This document shows, piece by piece, positions 45,286 to 58,130 of a DNA stretch of 64,000 nucleotides. A program made the position numbers and the translations under genes. Below the pieces are notes generated by a model. The model did not search any database. It was not told where the DNA came from and saw only the letters and a program-made list of their open reading frames with translations. How positions within the stretch are numbered: position 1 is the first letter of the stretch; each line of letters begins with the position of its first letter. The stretch is from Liquidambar formosana (lineage: Eukaryota > Streptophyta > Magnoliopsida > Saxifragales > Altingiaceae), in contig CM077824.1 in NCBI GenBank assembly GCA_039720395.1, positions 16,806,046-16,870,045 of the forward strand. The letters run 5' to 3'.

Positions 45286-45695
45286 CTCCACCTCTTTACA
45301 GCCCGCTCATCCGAAAAAACCCTTTGGAGCAACATTTCCCGATCCAACTTTGCAGCTCCAATCCCGGCAAAGGTGTGCAAGGTCTGCCCTCTGAGAGCAC
45401 AAGCGGCGACACCGGTGGAAGCCGTGACAAAAACCCGAGACGGGCCATGAATCGGCTTAAGTATCTTAATGATACGCTTCAGCAAGACTGTTTTTCCGGT
45501 ACCTGCCGAACCCGTGATAAAAACAGACTTCCCTTTGGAAATGGCATCCAAAATTTGTGACTGTTGATCAGTCCATTTGGTTTTGGCACTATGGTTTCTG
45601 TTCTTGAAACTATATTGATCCCATGTCGTGCTTTTTCTAGGGCTTTTGATGCTATAGTTTCTGTATGCCGCTATGGCAGAGTAGACGAACTTCAT
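45281..45695 (-). pseudogene. PIF1-family helicase, 5' part (split by retrotransposon)
   Basis: Antisense frame from a plausible ATG at 45695 (MKFVYSAIAAYRNYSIKSPR, basic and possibly organelle-targeting). It passes WTDQQSQILDAISKGKSVF, the Walker A box TGSAGTGKT, and VFVTASTGVAACALRGQTLH. The frame is cut after AVKRWSE by the CTTCA target duplication of the retrotransposon and resumes in register at 31238. Low-complexity sequence upstream (about 45700-45770) is probably not coding. Confidence 0.85.
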
Positions 45696-45769
45696 GCCTA
45701 TCACATATACACACAAATATATATACATACATATAGATAAGTAAATCCCTTTCTGGGTCCTCAAGATTT

Positions 45770-47361
45770 CATCACAAATTTAGGTCTTTTTGCAAGATTG
45801 ATGATGGAAATGACGATGAAGTGAAGCGCACCGTGAACATGGAAATGACTAGAATGGGTTGGTATCGACATAGATGTGACATTGTTGAGATTGGGGCAAA
45901 ATGGATCACCAGAAGAACAGAGACAAACAAGAAGACAAAGAAAGGAGGAGGAATTTGATTACCAAATGGGTGGGAAATCAATCTTTGGGAGCTTTGCTTA
46001 ATTGCTTTCCGGTGCAGAAATCTCCCCTATCAAAATGTCCTCTTTGACTCCCTATGCGCAGGTGAAACACTTGATAACCTATCTGACAAACAAGCTTGGG
46101 CCTTGAGCTTTTACAGTTGGGCTATGCTTGACTTGGAAGTTGCAATACCAACAATATGATCCTATAGGTAATAGCTCGGCCTCAGTGTGGGTTGGACTTG
46201 GGATGAGGCCGTGGATTATCTTCACCAAAGTTTAATCTGGGTATCAATACTGTTTCATAATTTTGGATCTAAAGTAATTTACTCCACAAGTGAAGAGAAC
46301 TACAAGGTTATCATGTCATCCACGTATCTATAGAGTTAAAAGTCTTTAATTTTAATTACTTGAGGGTCAGTTAAATTACTATTTTCTTAACTTTTAAGGG
46401 TTGGACCAATTAGTAGTTTTTAGGGTCCATGCTTCAAGAAGTGGAAGTCGTTAGTTGACATCTTACTCCCTAAGACTAGACACTAGCTGAATTTATCTTT
46501 TGTGGGTTAACATTCATATGGAGTAGGGGTGGCCTTTACCCTTGTCTAATATTTAGTTGGATCAAAGATCCATAATTCTGGATACCAATATTGCCAAAAA
46601 AAAAAAAAAAAAAAATCTATTTGTTCACCATTTGACATTATATAGGATCACATTTTCTTGCTAACATATCGGCAATATATATATATAATTCTTTCTTTCC
46701 ATATAATATAATTGTGTTCAATTTTATAAATAAACTATACAAGTGTACACATAAGTGTCGTGTCTTGAAATCGAACAGGTGAGAGAAGTGGATAAATACA
46801 AATTTAATTAAATTAGACAAAATGGGTAAAATTATTCGTTGGATGTTCTTATAAAAAAAATATAAACTTCAACTACTGAGAAAAATTATCTTGCAAAAGG
46901 TAATTTTAAGAAAAATCATGTTTCCACATACTTTAGTCAAAATTTTGGGATGAAATTCCAAATATTAAACCAACCCAAACACAACTGCACTTAACCATCA
47001 TCCAAAATCAAACTATATATCTTAAAGTAATTAAGATTATTTAATCTAATCAAATCATAGGTCCACCCCTTAGGGTTCATTGATTTATTACCTTTGTTAT
47101 TCTCTTTTCCGTTGGATATAACCTCTCGGGTTAACTTCGCCAAATCATTGAAAGTACTCTTCCTCCTTATATATACACGTACTAGAGGTGAGGTGATAGC
47201 ACACACGACAATGCCTTACATATCTCCTTATAATCAAATAGAAAGTGGTGGGAAGTTGGTAATTTATTTCTTAGTTACTTGTGGATTCCTTGTTGAAATG
47301 ACTAGTTTAACCCTATTCCCAGGCACAAGTTATTGAGAAGTCAGAACATTTTAAAGAATTT
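45770..47361. other. No recognised gene
   Basis: AT-rich with a poly-A run near 46595-46614. It could include 5' exons or promoter of the helicase relic, but I could not identify any. Confidence 0.4.
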
Positions 47362-47364
47362 TTA

Positions 47365-47741
47365 GAGCATCTTCAATGGAGATGTTAAATTTTTTTAATA
47401 TCAAATACAAAATGAAAGCTTATGCAGCAATTTGAAGGTTTACTTAAAATTGGTCATTCCATCCCATATGCCAAATTTAAGGGCTTGCTCAAACCAAACC
47501 ATTTCACTCAATATGTCAAATGTAAAAAATGGTGGAATTAAATTACAATGATTAAATTTGGAAAAAAATAATAAAAAATTTTAAAAAGCATACGACTTTG
47601 AAAGATATCAAATTTGGCATCAAGAGATAGGCTTCAATTCAAACTCAATAAATATATTTTGGTTGGAGATAAATTTGAAACTTGACAATGCTTTTTAAAG
47701 CCATTTCTTTGTGGAATTTGGCATCTCCGTTAGAGATTCTC
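47365..47741. mobile_element. Tourist-like MITE with TTA target duplication
   Basis: Inverted ends GAGCATCTTCAATGGAGATG (left) and the complement of GAGAATCTCTAACGGAGATG (right), flanked by TTA at 47362-47364 and 47742-47744. This fits the PIF/Harbinger-derived Tourist type. The 377-bp interior is AT-rich and non-coding. Confidence 0.75.
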
Positions 47742-47744
47742 TTA

Positions 47745-49352
47745 GCGGGTCATATCTACTACAGAAGTTTAACATCATTATTTCAAAATTAGAAGTAGTT
47801 GGATCAAATATAAATATTGGGTACGTAGGGTGGCAAAGATCACTTCCTATTCATCAGTTACACTCCAATTTAAAGTACTATTAATTAATACTCCTTTCGG
47901 TAAATAACTGAGCGCATGATCTACATCATACCTTCTCATGGAATGATACTTCTACAAAAATTACGCTACTGTTTCCTATTTCTTTCAAATTCTTTCAAAA
48001 CCAAAATTGACAAGTTATTGTAGAGATGAACTATAATGAACGGCTACGTAATAGAAGTGCCTTTAGGTCTAACAAACTTGGGCAATATTTAACCTTGTAC
48101 AAATTTTGTGGCCAATTACCTAACCTCAAAAGTTGAAACAGCATCTTGAAAAATTGTAGAGTTTTTGATACAAGTCTTTATCCAAAGTCACAAATCAATT
48201 TGCCATTGCCTACTGTTGATAGTTAATAGGTCAGGTTATTACTTTGGTGGTGGATCCCAACCTGATAAGGTGAAGAATTTGGATAAATCCATATCTCCTG
48301 AGGCCAAGTTTGTTTAGCTGGAATGGAATGAATGGAATGGAATTACGTTCCAATTCATTCGAAACAACATGTTTAGATGAGCTAATTTAAATAAAAATGG
48401 AATCAAACAATATGTTTAAATAACCACCCCAAATATGATATGTACAAACTTATAAACACAAATACAATTTAAAGCTTTTGACACTAGAATTTGCCAACAT
48501 AAACATAGGATCTTACAAAAAAAAAAAAAAAAACAAAAAAGAAAAAAGCACACTTAATTACAACCCCAAACCAAAGAACCTACAAACTAAGACCCTCTTT
48601 TGAATCGAGGAAAGGGGAACAATCTACTTCTATGTGCTCAAACATAATATTTCCCTGTCACAAGGGGAGAGTGCAAACCACTAGGCCAATCCTGGTAGGA
48701 TTAGTTTTCTTCTTGTTACCCTAGTTAGGCTTGTTAGCATTATGAGATAAAGAATTTTTCTAATTGAAAAATAAAAAGGTAAAAGAAAGGGATAAATGGA
48801 TTGTGAGATTAAAAATTTATTTTTAATTTAAAAGGTGAAATAAATAGCAAAAAATAGAGTAGAATATATCTTTTGCCACCTAGGTCAAGAAGGTCTAGCC
48901 ACCTTGGTTAGTACTATGAAATAAAGAAAAAATTTATTGACTGAAAAAAGAGGTAAATTAAAGAATGGGAAAATATAGTTTCACCCTTTTAATTTTCACT
49001 CAAAAACACTTACTTTGTACCTCTCTATTTTGTTTTCAAATACTTGTATCTTTTCATGTTTGGAAAAATATGTTTTTAACCCTTATGACATTAATAGAAA
49101 TGATGATTTTACAAATATACTCTTATCATATGTTAGTAAAATGATGAAATTGTCCCTATTAGAAAAGCATTTTCTTCTTAAAAATATTCTGAGTGGGTCA
49201 TGTACGTGTAACCACCTTTGGTTGAAAAATCAAATAGTTGATAAAAGAATTGTGTAAAGTACTATTTTCTAAAACAAGAGAAGTTAGAGTGTTTGAAAAT
49301 AAAAAAAATAAGTGAAAAATATTTTTAAAATGAAAGTTGAGGAATTGAAACT
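47745..49352. other. No recognised gene
   Basis: AT-rich. Includes a GGAATGGAATGAATGG repeat-like piece near 48318-48350, a poly-A run near 48517-48535, and no supported gene. Confidence 0.4.
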
Positions 49353-49361
49353 GTAATTTTC

Positions 49362-50829
49362 ACGTTCGGATTCAGAGCCGAGGCCTTGTTTTCTCGGCAC
49401 CGTGTTGAGGGGTTTCAGATCGCGCCACATGGCATAACACTTCATTCGATGGCTCAAACAACTTCATTTGATAAAACGACTCAGGCATGTGCGTTTTAAC
49501 TCTCAAACGCAACTTTAACGGCCGTTAGTACTCGTTACCCCTAAAAACGGCTATGGCAGAAGAAGAAGAAGTGAGAATGGCAACTATGGCTGCAGGCCGT
49601 GGCTCCCAAGATTGACTCCCCGTCGACGAGTTTTTAAAGAGAGAGGAGATGAGAAGAAGCGGGGTTGGATGAAACCCTTTTCTAAAATATTTTTTTTTTA
49701 AAAAAAAATCTTAGAGCAGTGGCTGCTCTTCTCTGACCTCTGCTTCCACCAGCGACCATGGCCGGCTCTCATCTCTTGCTTCTTCCCCATTTTTTTTTTT
49801 AAAATTTTTTTTTATTTTCCTATGCTTGAAATCCAGAGCTTGATCTCTTCCCAACTTTTTTCAGCTCAAAGAAGAACATGATCTGAGGAACCCATTTTTT
49901 TTTTTTAAAAAAAAATCGTTTTCTATAGATGGATTAAAAATTCCATACCCTGGCAAGTTCTGGCTCTCATCAACATGATCTGAGCAACCCAAAGAAGAAC
50001 ACGACCATAGCCGGCTCTCATCAAAATCGTCGACGCCCGGTGAGATCTGACAGCAACTCGATGGTGGAGGATTAGACGGCAAGGGTTGCAACTAGAGAGT
50101 CACCGGCAGCAAAGGGAGGCGACGATAGTGAACCAATGGCTAGTGGAAACCGACGATGGCAGGTGGAACTGGGTTCAACGGTGAGGGTTCAATTTGCGAA
50201 CCCAGATCTGGCTCTCTGGTTGCAACTTGCGAACCCAGATTTGGCTCGATCGTCGACGGTGAGGGTTCAATTTGCGCTTCACGGTGAGGGTTCAATCTGC
50301 AAGGTTTTGTTCTTCTACGGGTGAACAAGATAGGGAAAAAAATTGCACATATCCAACAGATTTGGAAAAAAATAGCACTTTGATGGTCATGGCAGCAGTC
50401 ATGAATTCTCTTCTTCCTTTTTTATTTTATTTTATTTTTTATTTTACAATTTAGGGGTCTTGATCTTAAAGGAGGCAGCGCTAGCGAGGAGTGTTGGTGG
50501 GGGAGGCGGTGGGTTAACGCCTCGCCGGCGATAGGTGCTAGCCCGTCGTTGCTGCTCGTTCCTTTCTCCTTCTTCAATCTTGGGAGCCATGGCCTACTAC
50601 CATAGCTGCCATTCTCACTTCTTTTTCTTCTTCTGCCATCTCTATTTTTAGGGGTAACAGGCTAACGGGCGTTAAGGTTGCGTTTGAGAGTTTTAAACGC
50701 ACATGCTTAGGTCGTTTTATTAAATGGAGTTGCTTCAGCTGTCGGATGAGGTGTTGTGCCACGTGGCACGATCTGAATCCCCTCAGCACGGTGCTGAGAA
50801 AACAAGGCCTCAGCACTGAATCTGAACGC
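49362..50829. mobile_element. Long-TIR MULE with perfect 9-bp TSD
   Basis: A 1468-bp element. GTAATTTTC flanks it at 49353-49361 and 50830-50838. The inverted ends are about 260 bp long (left 49362-49620, right about 50573-50829; outer 14-mer ACGTTCGGATTCAG versus GCGTTCAGATTCAG). The arms include matching AAACGCA, GTTACCCC and CTTGGGAGCCA(T/C)GG segments. The interior has GC-rich, gene-like segments and a repeated phrase, GGGTTCAATTTGCG, near 50185-50290. This is a Mutator-type non-autonomous element, possibly with captured sequence of unknown origin. Confidence 0.9.
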
Positions 50830-51341
50830 GTAATTTTCTCTTCAAAAGGAGCCTAAAGCATTATGCGGTGTAGAGCTATTTCTTTGATTAGAAAAAGGTG
50901 AACGAAGAAGCAAAGGAGAAAAAGGAAAAAAAAAAAAAAAAAGGTATTTCTTTTGTTGAGACTAGCCAGCTTATTGGCACTATGAAATAAAGTGAAAGGT
51001 AAGAAGAAAGATTGAAAAGCATTATGAGATAAAGATATATTTTTAAAATTTTATTAATAAACAAAAAGTAAAGGAAGACTAAAAAAACAAAAAAGAAAGT
51101 GAGAGAAGTCTAGGTGCGTAATGGATACATCACATTATTTTATTGATGTGCCCTCGTTTCTTATCCAAAGTACATTTAAATATGCAAATTTAGTTTAAGA
51201 AGTAAGTTTCGGCAAATTTATTTATGGGTAAATTGCAAATAATCCCTTAAGTATGGAGGGTTTGTAGATAACTCCCCTTATATTTTAATTTTGTCAATGT
51301 GCCTCCCTTATATTTTAATTTTTATCAATGTGCCCTATCGT

Positions 51342-51469
51342 TGTAAGTTTGCAATAATCAATTGAATCATTCATTATGTAAAGTGCTATATTTATACAAA
51401 GACAACCCTAAGATATAAAAGACTAAAATACCCTAATAAAACTAATAAAATAAAGATATACATCTCACA
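51342..51469 (-). repeat. Copia 3' LTR
   Basis: 128 bp from TGTAAGTTTG to CATCTCACA. The matching LTR is at 56279-56396; several small differences, including a 10-bp gap, mark an older insertion than the Tat-like element. A polypurine tract (GAGTTTGAGGGGGGG on the minus strand) lies just inside it. Confidence 0.85.
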
Positions 51470-51482
51470 CCCCCCCTCAAAC

Positions 51483-54400
51483 TCAGGATGCAAACCCAGA
51501 GGGCACCGAGAGTTTGCTAAGGAGAAAATGAAAAAGAGTGGACGTATGAGTCTTAGTGAAGAAATCAGCAATTTGGGCAGTGGAGGCAACAAATGACAGA
51601 TCAATAGTGCCAAGCTGAAGATGCTAATGAATAAAGTGGCAATCAATCTCAATGTGCTTGGTACGTTCATGAAAGACAGAATTATGAGCAACCTGAATGG
51701 CACTTGTATTATCACAGTAAAGAGGAGCTGGAGAGGAAATGGTAATGCCCAAATCAGATAGAAGCCATCGAAGCCAAACAATTTCAAGAGTGGCGTAGCC
51801 CATAGCACAATATTCGGCCTCAGCGGTAGAGCGAGCAACCACGGTTTGTTTCTTGCTTTTCCAAGAGAGAAGAGAATCACCAAGAAAAACACAGAATCCA
51901 CTAGTAGACTTATGATCATTAATATCACCAGCCCAATCAGCATCAGCATAAGCCCTTAAGGTCAAAGTAGAAGTAGAGGATAGCAATAAACTTTGGAAGA
52001 GTGTACCTCGGACATAGCGCAAAATACGCAACAAAGCAGCTCAATGAGTAGTACGAGGGGCAGAGACAAATTGACTAACAACATGAATAACATATGCAAT
52101 ATTAGGACAGGTGACAGTGAGATAAACCAAACAACTAACAAGTTCACGATAGAGTGTAGGATCATCTAATGGAACGCCATCAAAAGTTGAGAATTTGGTA
52201 TGCAATTCGATTGGTGTATCCACAACTTCATCATCTGTAAGACGAGCACGATGGATAAGCTCATTTACATACTTTGACTGTGTTAAAAGATAACCCTTAG
52301 GGGAAGAGGCAACCTCAATACCCATAAAATACCGCCAAGGCCCTAAATCCTTCATCTCAAACTCTAAGAAAAGATGTTTCTTTACCTCATCAATAGCAAA
52401 AGAATAAGAACTAGTAATAATCATGTCATCTACATATAAAAGAATAATAACCAAACCCTGGGAGGTAGTGCGAAGAAAGAGAGCAAAGTCATGAGAACTA
52501 GAACAAAAACCAATCTGGGTGATAGCCAACTGAAAGCGCTCATACCAGGCACGAGGAGACTACTTTAAACCATAAAGAGCATGACGTAAACGATAAACAT
52601 AGCCAGGAGGATGAGTCAAACCTGGTGGGCGACGTATGTAAACTTCTTCATGGAGATGGCCATTGAGAAAGGCATTTTTAACAGCAAGCTGAAACAGTGC
52701 CCACTGACGGACTGCAGCTGCAGAAATCAAAGTACGAACAGTAGTCATTTTAGCAACAGGGGCAAACGTCTCTTCATAGTCAACCCCATATTCCTGAGAA
52801 AACCCTTTAGCAACAAGCCTGGCTTTGTAGCGTTCAAGAGAGCCATCTGAGTTGGTCTTCACTTTATAAACCCATTTGCAGCCAATAAGATTCTTTCCTG
52901 CAGGCAATTGAACCAACTCCTAAGTACCATTTTTATCAAAAGCAATTAATTCATCATGCATTGCAGTAATCCGATGGGGATCAGTACAGGTTTCCTTATA
53001 AGAATGAGGTTCAAAATAAGAATGAATAGAAGAAAGAAAAGAACAATAAGAAGAAAAAAAACAAGTATTAAAGAAATGAAGTCTTACTGAAGGAGTACGC
53101 GTACGCAAAGGATAGCGGCGTTCAGGAAGAGGCTCGTCCGAAGATGCAGTAGGGGGAACGTCAGAGATGGTGCAGAGAGGCTGAGGAGGCCTTGTCATCT
53201 TGCGAGAGTAAACCAAAGGAAAAAAAGAAAATTTAGAAGGGTTAGACTCAGAAGAAACAGTATTAGGAAGAGGAAGAGATGGGACATCAAGATCAAAAAC
53301 AAAGTCCTCAGAGGACTCATCAACAGGAAAAAGATCAATGTAAACCAAGTCCTCTTTAGAGACAAGTGCAACTCTAGAGGGAATAGTAAAATAAGAAATA
53401 CGTTCAAGAAAAACAACGTGACGAGACATGTACAACTTTTTAGACACAGGATCATAACACTGATACCCTTTCTGATGAAGACTATACCCCAAAAAGACAC
53501 ACAAAGCAGAGCGAGCGTTAAGCTTATTATGTTCTCTTTTAGGAAGAAGAATGAAACAAGCAGAACCAAAAACTCGCAAAAGAGAATAATTAGGTGTTTG
53601 ACCAAACAACTTGCCATAAGGACAAACCCCAGAGAGAAGAGGTGTGGGCATGCGATTGAGAAGGTAAACAGCAGTAAGAGCAGCTTCACCCTAGAAAACA
53701 GAAGGAACAGACGAAGAAAGAAGAAGAGCTTGCGCAGTTTCAAAGATGTGCCTATATTTCCTTTCGGCAACACCATTCTGTTCAGGAGTACCTGAACAAG
53801 AAGACTGATGGAGAGTACCATTGGCATTCAAGAACTTAGTGAACTCTGTCAAACAATACTCACCACCCAAACCAGAACAGAAAACTTTAATGGTGGTAGA
53901 AAATTGAGTTTGAATCATGGAATGAAAATTACGATAGATACGAAAGAAATCTGATTTGTAAGTCATGAGATACACCTAACAAAAACGACTGTAATCATCA
54001 ATAAAAGAAACATAATAAAGGGAGCCACCTTTAGTAGCAATGGGAGAAGGTCCCCACACATTAGTATGCACAAGAGAAAAGGGAGAAAGAGAAACAGACA
54101 AACTTTTATTAAATGGTAAAGCAGACATCTTGGCAAGTTTACATCCACTACAATTTGATATGTCACTCAAAGAAATATTTCCCAAATAGCCAGACGAAAC
54201 AAGACCTTTCAATCTATCACCTGATAAATGACCTAATCTAGAATGCCAAAGATAAAAAAGGGAAGACTGCTGATCTAAGCAAAAGGAAGACAATGTTGAC
54301 AAACTACTCTCGACGGGAACATGCAAGCTCTCCAAGACATACAAGTCACCAACTCTACGCCCAGTCCCAATCTGCTTCTTGGACGTCCGTTCCTGAACAA

Positions 54401-55711
54401 CACAGTCAGAGGAGGAAAAGAGAACATCAAAGCCAGAATCAGAGAATTGACTAATAGACAATAAACTAAGAGACAAGGTAGGAACATAACATACATCAGG
54501 AATAGATAAAGATGAAGATGATGAAGGAACGACAGAGCCTATTGAGACAACATGCATAGGAGAACCATTAGCAGTAACAATAGTAATAGGAGAAGAAGGA
54601 AAAACACAGTTACTCAAGAATGACAAATGTGGTGTCATATGATAAGAAGAGCCAGAATCAAATATCCAAGAGGTGGGAGAAATACCTAAGGAAGAAGAAC
54701 CATGCAAACCTGAGTAAACAGTAGGCATAGCGGAGGCTTGAGACTGATTCCTAGAAGAAGATGCAATAATAGACTAGAACTGTTCAATCATAGATTGTAA
54801 AGTGGTAGGTGATACACTGCTAGATGCAGGTGATGCAAATGCTGTTGGTGGGCGAACTGAGGACTGTGAAGGTGCTCGAGAAGTAGATTGAGGAGTAGAT
54901 CGTCTATGCTGGGCCGCAAGTTTAGGACATGTGTACTTCTAGTGTCCTTTTTGACGACAAAAGCTGCACTCATCAACACCAACACAAGGTTTGGGCTTCC
55001 TAGTGAGCTGAGTAAGATGCACAGAAGGAATAGGTAATAGTGGAGGCTGAGCAGAGGAAGCAGTAAACACTGACTGAGAAGGTGGAGCAGGATGAGCAAT
55101 CTTAAAGCGGGTTTCCTCAGCTATAAGTTCTCGGACAGCGGCATCAACTTTGGGTGAGGGAACACGATGAAGAATTGCTCCACAGAGGGGTTCAAACTGA
55201 TCATGAAGTGCCATAAGAAATTGGGTCAATCTTTGCCTTTTCTGATAATTAATATAAACATCCAAGCGCTACAATTCAACAGGCTTCATAAGTGCCAACT
55301 GATCCCAATAAGTAGTCATTTCATTATAAAATTCCTGTATTGATTTCTCCTTTTGGAAGGCTCCTCGAATTGACATCTCCGGTTCATATTGTTTTGCAAA
55401 ATTCGACTCCAAATACATACCCTGCAAGTAATCCCAAACTTTCTTAGCTGTGTCATATTTAGAAAAATTTTGACCAATACTTGGCTCCATAGAGTTGTGT
55501 AACTAAGTGAGAATCTGTGCATTCTCCATTTCCCACTTTGCAATTGCTTTGTCAAAGCCATCAACCTTAGGATCCGAAGGTCGAATTTCTGTCCCAGTAA
55601 TGTAACCCCATCGACCTTTACCAATTAAAATTTTTTCATAACATTAGACCAATATGAGTAATTGTCACCATTCAATCTGATACTAATGGCCTGCATTTTA
55701 TCTTCTGCCAT
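51483..55711 (-). pseudogene. Copia gag-pol polyprotein, killed by nonsense transitions
   Basis: Starts MAEDKMQAISIRLNGDNYSY at 55711 and ends at TGA 51485-51483. Domains in order: Gag; zinc knuckle CSFCRQKGH-KYTC near 54960-54925; protease WIFDSGSSYHMT near 54650; pre-integrase (LWHSRLGHLSG) near 54240; integrase (DDYSRF, GTPEQNGVAERK); RT (CKWVYKVK, YVDDMIITS) about 52900-52200; RNase H (YADADWAGD, KHIEIDCHFIH). One 1-bp frameshift lies near 55635. About eleven stops occur, and the ones I checked are TAG or TGA in place of Trp TGG or Gln CAG. Confidence 0.9.
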
Positions 55712-56278
55712 GATGATGTCTAAGATTATATATATAGCTATAGTCCACAAGTCAACAAGTCACACAAGGACTTCAACCAACAAATTCTCATGATGGGTAG
55801 TGCAATAACTGGGTAAATAGAGAAGAAATACACTGGTGGGTTGCTGCTAAATCTCGACTAGATAGGGAGAAGGGATGTGCTGCCAAGTTTCAAATGTTTC
55901 CGAGCCCTAGGCTGGTGCGATGGTGCAGTTTAGGTTGCGATTGCAAATGAAGAAGGTCCGACAATGGCAGAAGGAGAGAGAGATGCGAGGTGTTGACTGA
56001 AGGCTGTGCGATTGAAGGTCCGACAATGGCAGAAGGCTGGTGCGATTGGCTGATCCGATGGAGAAGAAGGTGCGATTGGGTAAATCTGGTGCGTAATGCG
56101 ATTGGGTAAATCTGGTGCGATTGGCTGAAGTATAAGAGGGCTTCACGGCTTTTGCAAAGAGGATGCAATGGTGGGCTTCTGTCAAGAGGATGCAATGGTG
56201 TGTGCTTCACAGCTGCTGCGAAGAAGAGACGCAATGGTCGAGGGAGAATGTGCGGCAACCCTTAGGGCTTTGATATCA

Positions 56279-56396
56279 TGTAAGTTTGCAATAATCAATT
56301 GAATCATTCATTATGCAAAGTGATATATTTATACCCTAAGATATAAAAGACTAAAATACCCTAATAAAACTAATAAAATAAGATATACATCTCACA
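56279..56396 (-). repeat. Copia 5' LTR
   Basis: 118 bp, TGTAAGTTTG...CTCACA. On the minus strand it is followed directly by TGATATCAAAGCC, a primer site of initiator-Met tRNA type. Confidence 0.85.
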
Positions 56397-56645
56397 TTAC
56401 TCGCCGTTGATAAAATTTAATGAAAATTACTCACGTGACTACGTACATGATACCGTTAACGGACCCGTGTTATCCAAAATCAACGGAACCCTCACCGATG
56501 TTATAGCTAATTGGGTAGCCATGGACGATTGGTTTTGTCTTCCAATTGAACTAGAGGGTATATTGACAAAATTAAAAGATAAGAGGTGTTATCTGCTGAC
56601 CTCCTATACTTTAGGGGTTTTTTTTTGCAATTTACCATTTATTTA

Positions 56646-57378
56646 TTTTGTTGTATAGAAGTTTGTTTCAACATTTATGTGGCTATATACTTTAAAAGTT
56701 ATTTCCTTTATATTTTATTTTTTTATATTAATGATTAGGGGTATCTTTAATCTTATTCCTGTCGAGGTTTCAGTCCAAATTATTCTTCTAATGATTCGTG
56801 TGAGATGCCTCATACCTATATAGACAACAATTTCTATGAAAAGTTGAAGAAAGTTGTTTCTTAAAAACAACAATTTATGAATATGTATTTTTATTTTTAT
56901 TTTATTTGTGTTTTTAATTAAAGATAGCCAAACAAATTGGAACATTGGAAAGAAAAGATCAGGCTATTGTTACCACATAAAGTATTCTAACCTACAAACT
57001 AAGTTTACACTTTTAGAGATTTATGAAAAATATAAAAGGTTTTTATGAAAACTAACCATGCAACCCATTAGAAAACATTATTTTGAAAAGCTATCATATT
57101 TTTCAAAATGAAACCTTTTCATTTAAAAGGCTTCCAAAAGCATCGTTTAAATGACAAATTTTGAAAAAAAAATCTCCTACAAAATTAGTTAAAATAATAT
57201 TTTACGGTAAACAATGTAATTAATTTTTATAAAAGGTTTTCATATTTTTCATAAAAACTTATTAAAATATAAATTAATTAAAAACTAAAAATATTTTAAA
57301 TAGTGACAATAATTTCCATGAGAAATAAAGTATGCTTGTGGTCTCACCTTGGGGCACTCAAGGGTGGTCGACCCTTCT

Positions 57379-57409
<31 letters not shown>

Positions 57410-57590
57410 TGGTAAACTGGATAGAATAAAACTAAGCCCTTCTATCCCTTTTAGTATGGGAGGTAAGGTTTTTTTTTAAAAATTTCTGATTTGGAATAAA
57501 TATGTATATCCATACCTGTATTTACAATAAAAAAGTCTTTTGTCGTCGACCTGTGGTGGACCCCTTCACTTCATCATCATCAAAATGCTG
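56646..57590. other. No recognised gene
   Basis: AT-rich with a long poly-T run at about 57384-57410. Nothing else supported. Confidence 0.4.
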
Positions 57591-57594
57591 TCCA

Positions 57595-57601
<7 letters not shown>

Positions 57602-57633
<32 letters not shown>
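57602..57633. repeat. (TC)n microsatellite
   Basis: Sixteen TC units, at the start of a pyrimidine-rich stretch that looks like a plant 5' leader. Confidence 0.9.
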
Positions 57634-57636
<3 letters not shown>

Positions 57637-58130
57637 CTGTCCCACGCTATTATTACAGGAGCCGGAGTCCTCATAACGCTGACTTTTGACTCTCTGTTTC
57701 TCCATAACCAGAATTATTATTTTGGTCTCTCTCTAACTTCTCTTCCAACACCAAAATCTTGCAGAAAGGCGAAACGAAGATCCAGATAGCCCATGGAACA
57801 AAAGCATCTTCCCAACCACGGTGAACTCTGATCTCAGGAGTCTCTCCGATCTCTGCACCATTTCTCTTCTTTTTTTCAATCAAACCTTTCGTTGCTTCGA
57901 CAATTAGACGTTGACCTCAACCCACTTGTTGTCTCTTCGTGGAATATCTTTGATTTCATAGTTCACAGATCCTTAACTGGGTACCTGTGAAACCAGTCAT
58001 TTTAACCCCAGCTAGAACGCACCCACTCTCTCATACCCCACAAGGAAAACCAGAGGTATGCTCTATATTTGATTTTATTTCCATTAATTTCTGATAATCG
58101 CTGATTTAATTTGTTACTGCTTGTTAGTGA
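57634..58130 (+). promoter_or_regulatory. Candidate 5'-leader exon and first intron of the unit-2 gene
   Basis: After the CT tract comes a less AT-rich stretch without a long open frame, ending ACCAGAG/GTATGCTC at 58055/58056, a good splice donor. A pyrimidine-rich acceptor TTGCTTGTTAG follows near 58127, and another at TGACTCCTTGCAG near 58210. The unit-2 NB-LRR start at 62004 is preceded by its own acceptor, so a spliced leader starting here is plausible. The matching part of unit 1 would lie left of the window. Inference only. Confidence 0.35.

Larger units (their letters stand above)
51342..56396 (-). mobile_element. Ty1/copia retrotransposon, inactivated, 5.05 kb
   Basis: Two short LTRs (128 and 118 bp), a primer site TGATATCAAAGCC close to the initiator-Met tRNA type, a polypurine tract, and a gag-protease-integrase-RT-RNase H order on the minus strand. 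No exact 5-bp target duplication is visible (ATCGT versus TTACT). The coding frame is nearly continuous but riddled with stop codons. Confidence 0.9.
51225..56636. mobile_element. MULE-like MITE split by a copia element
   Basis: The left end GGGTAAATTGCAAATAATCC (from 51226) and right end GCAATTTACC (to 56636) are inverted repeats. ATTTATTTA flanks both sides (51216-51224, 56637-56645). Without the copia insert (51342-56396) the element is about 357 bp. The ends resemble the MITE at 27959-28254. Confidence 0.75.
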
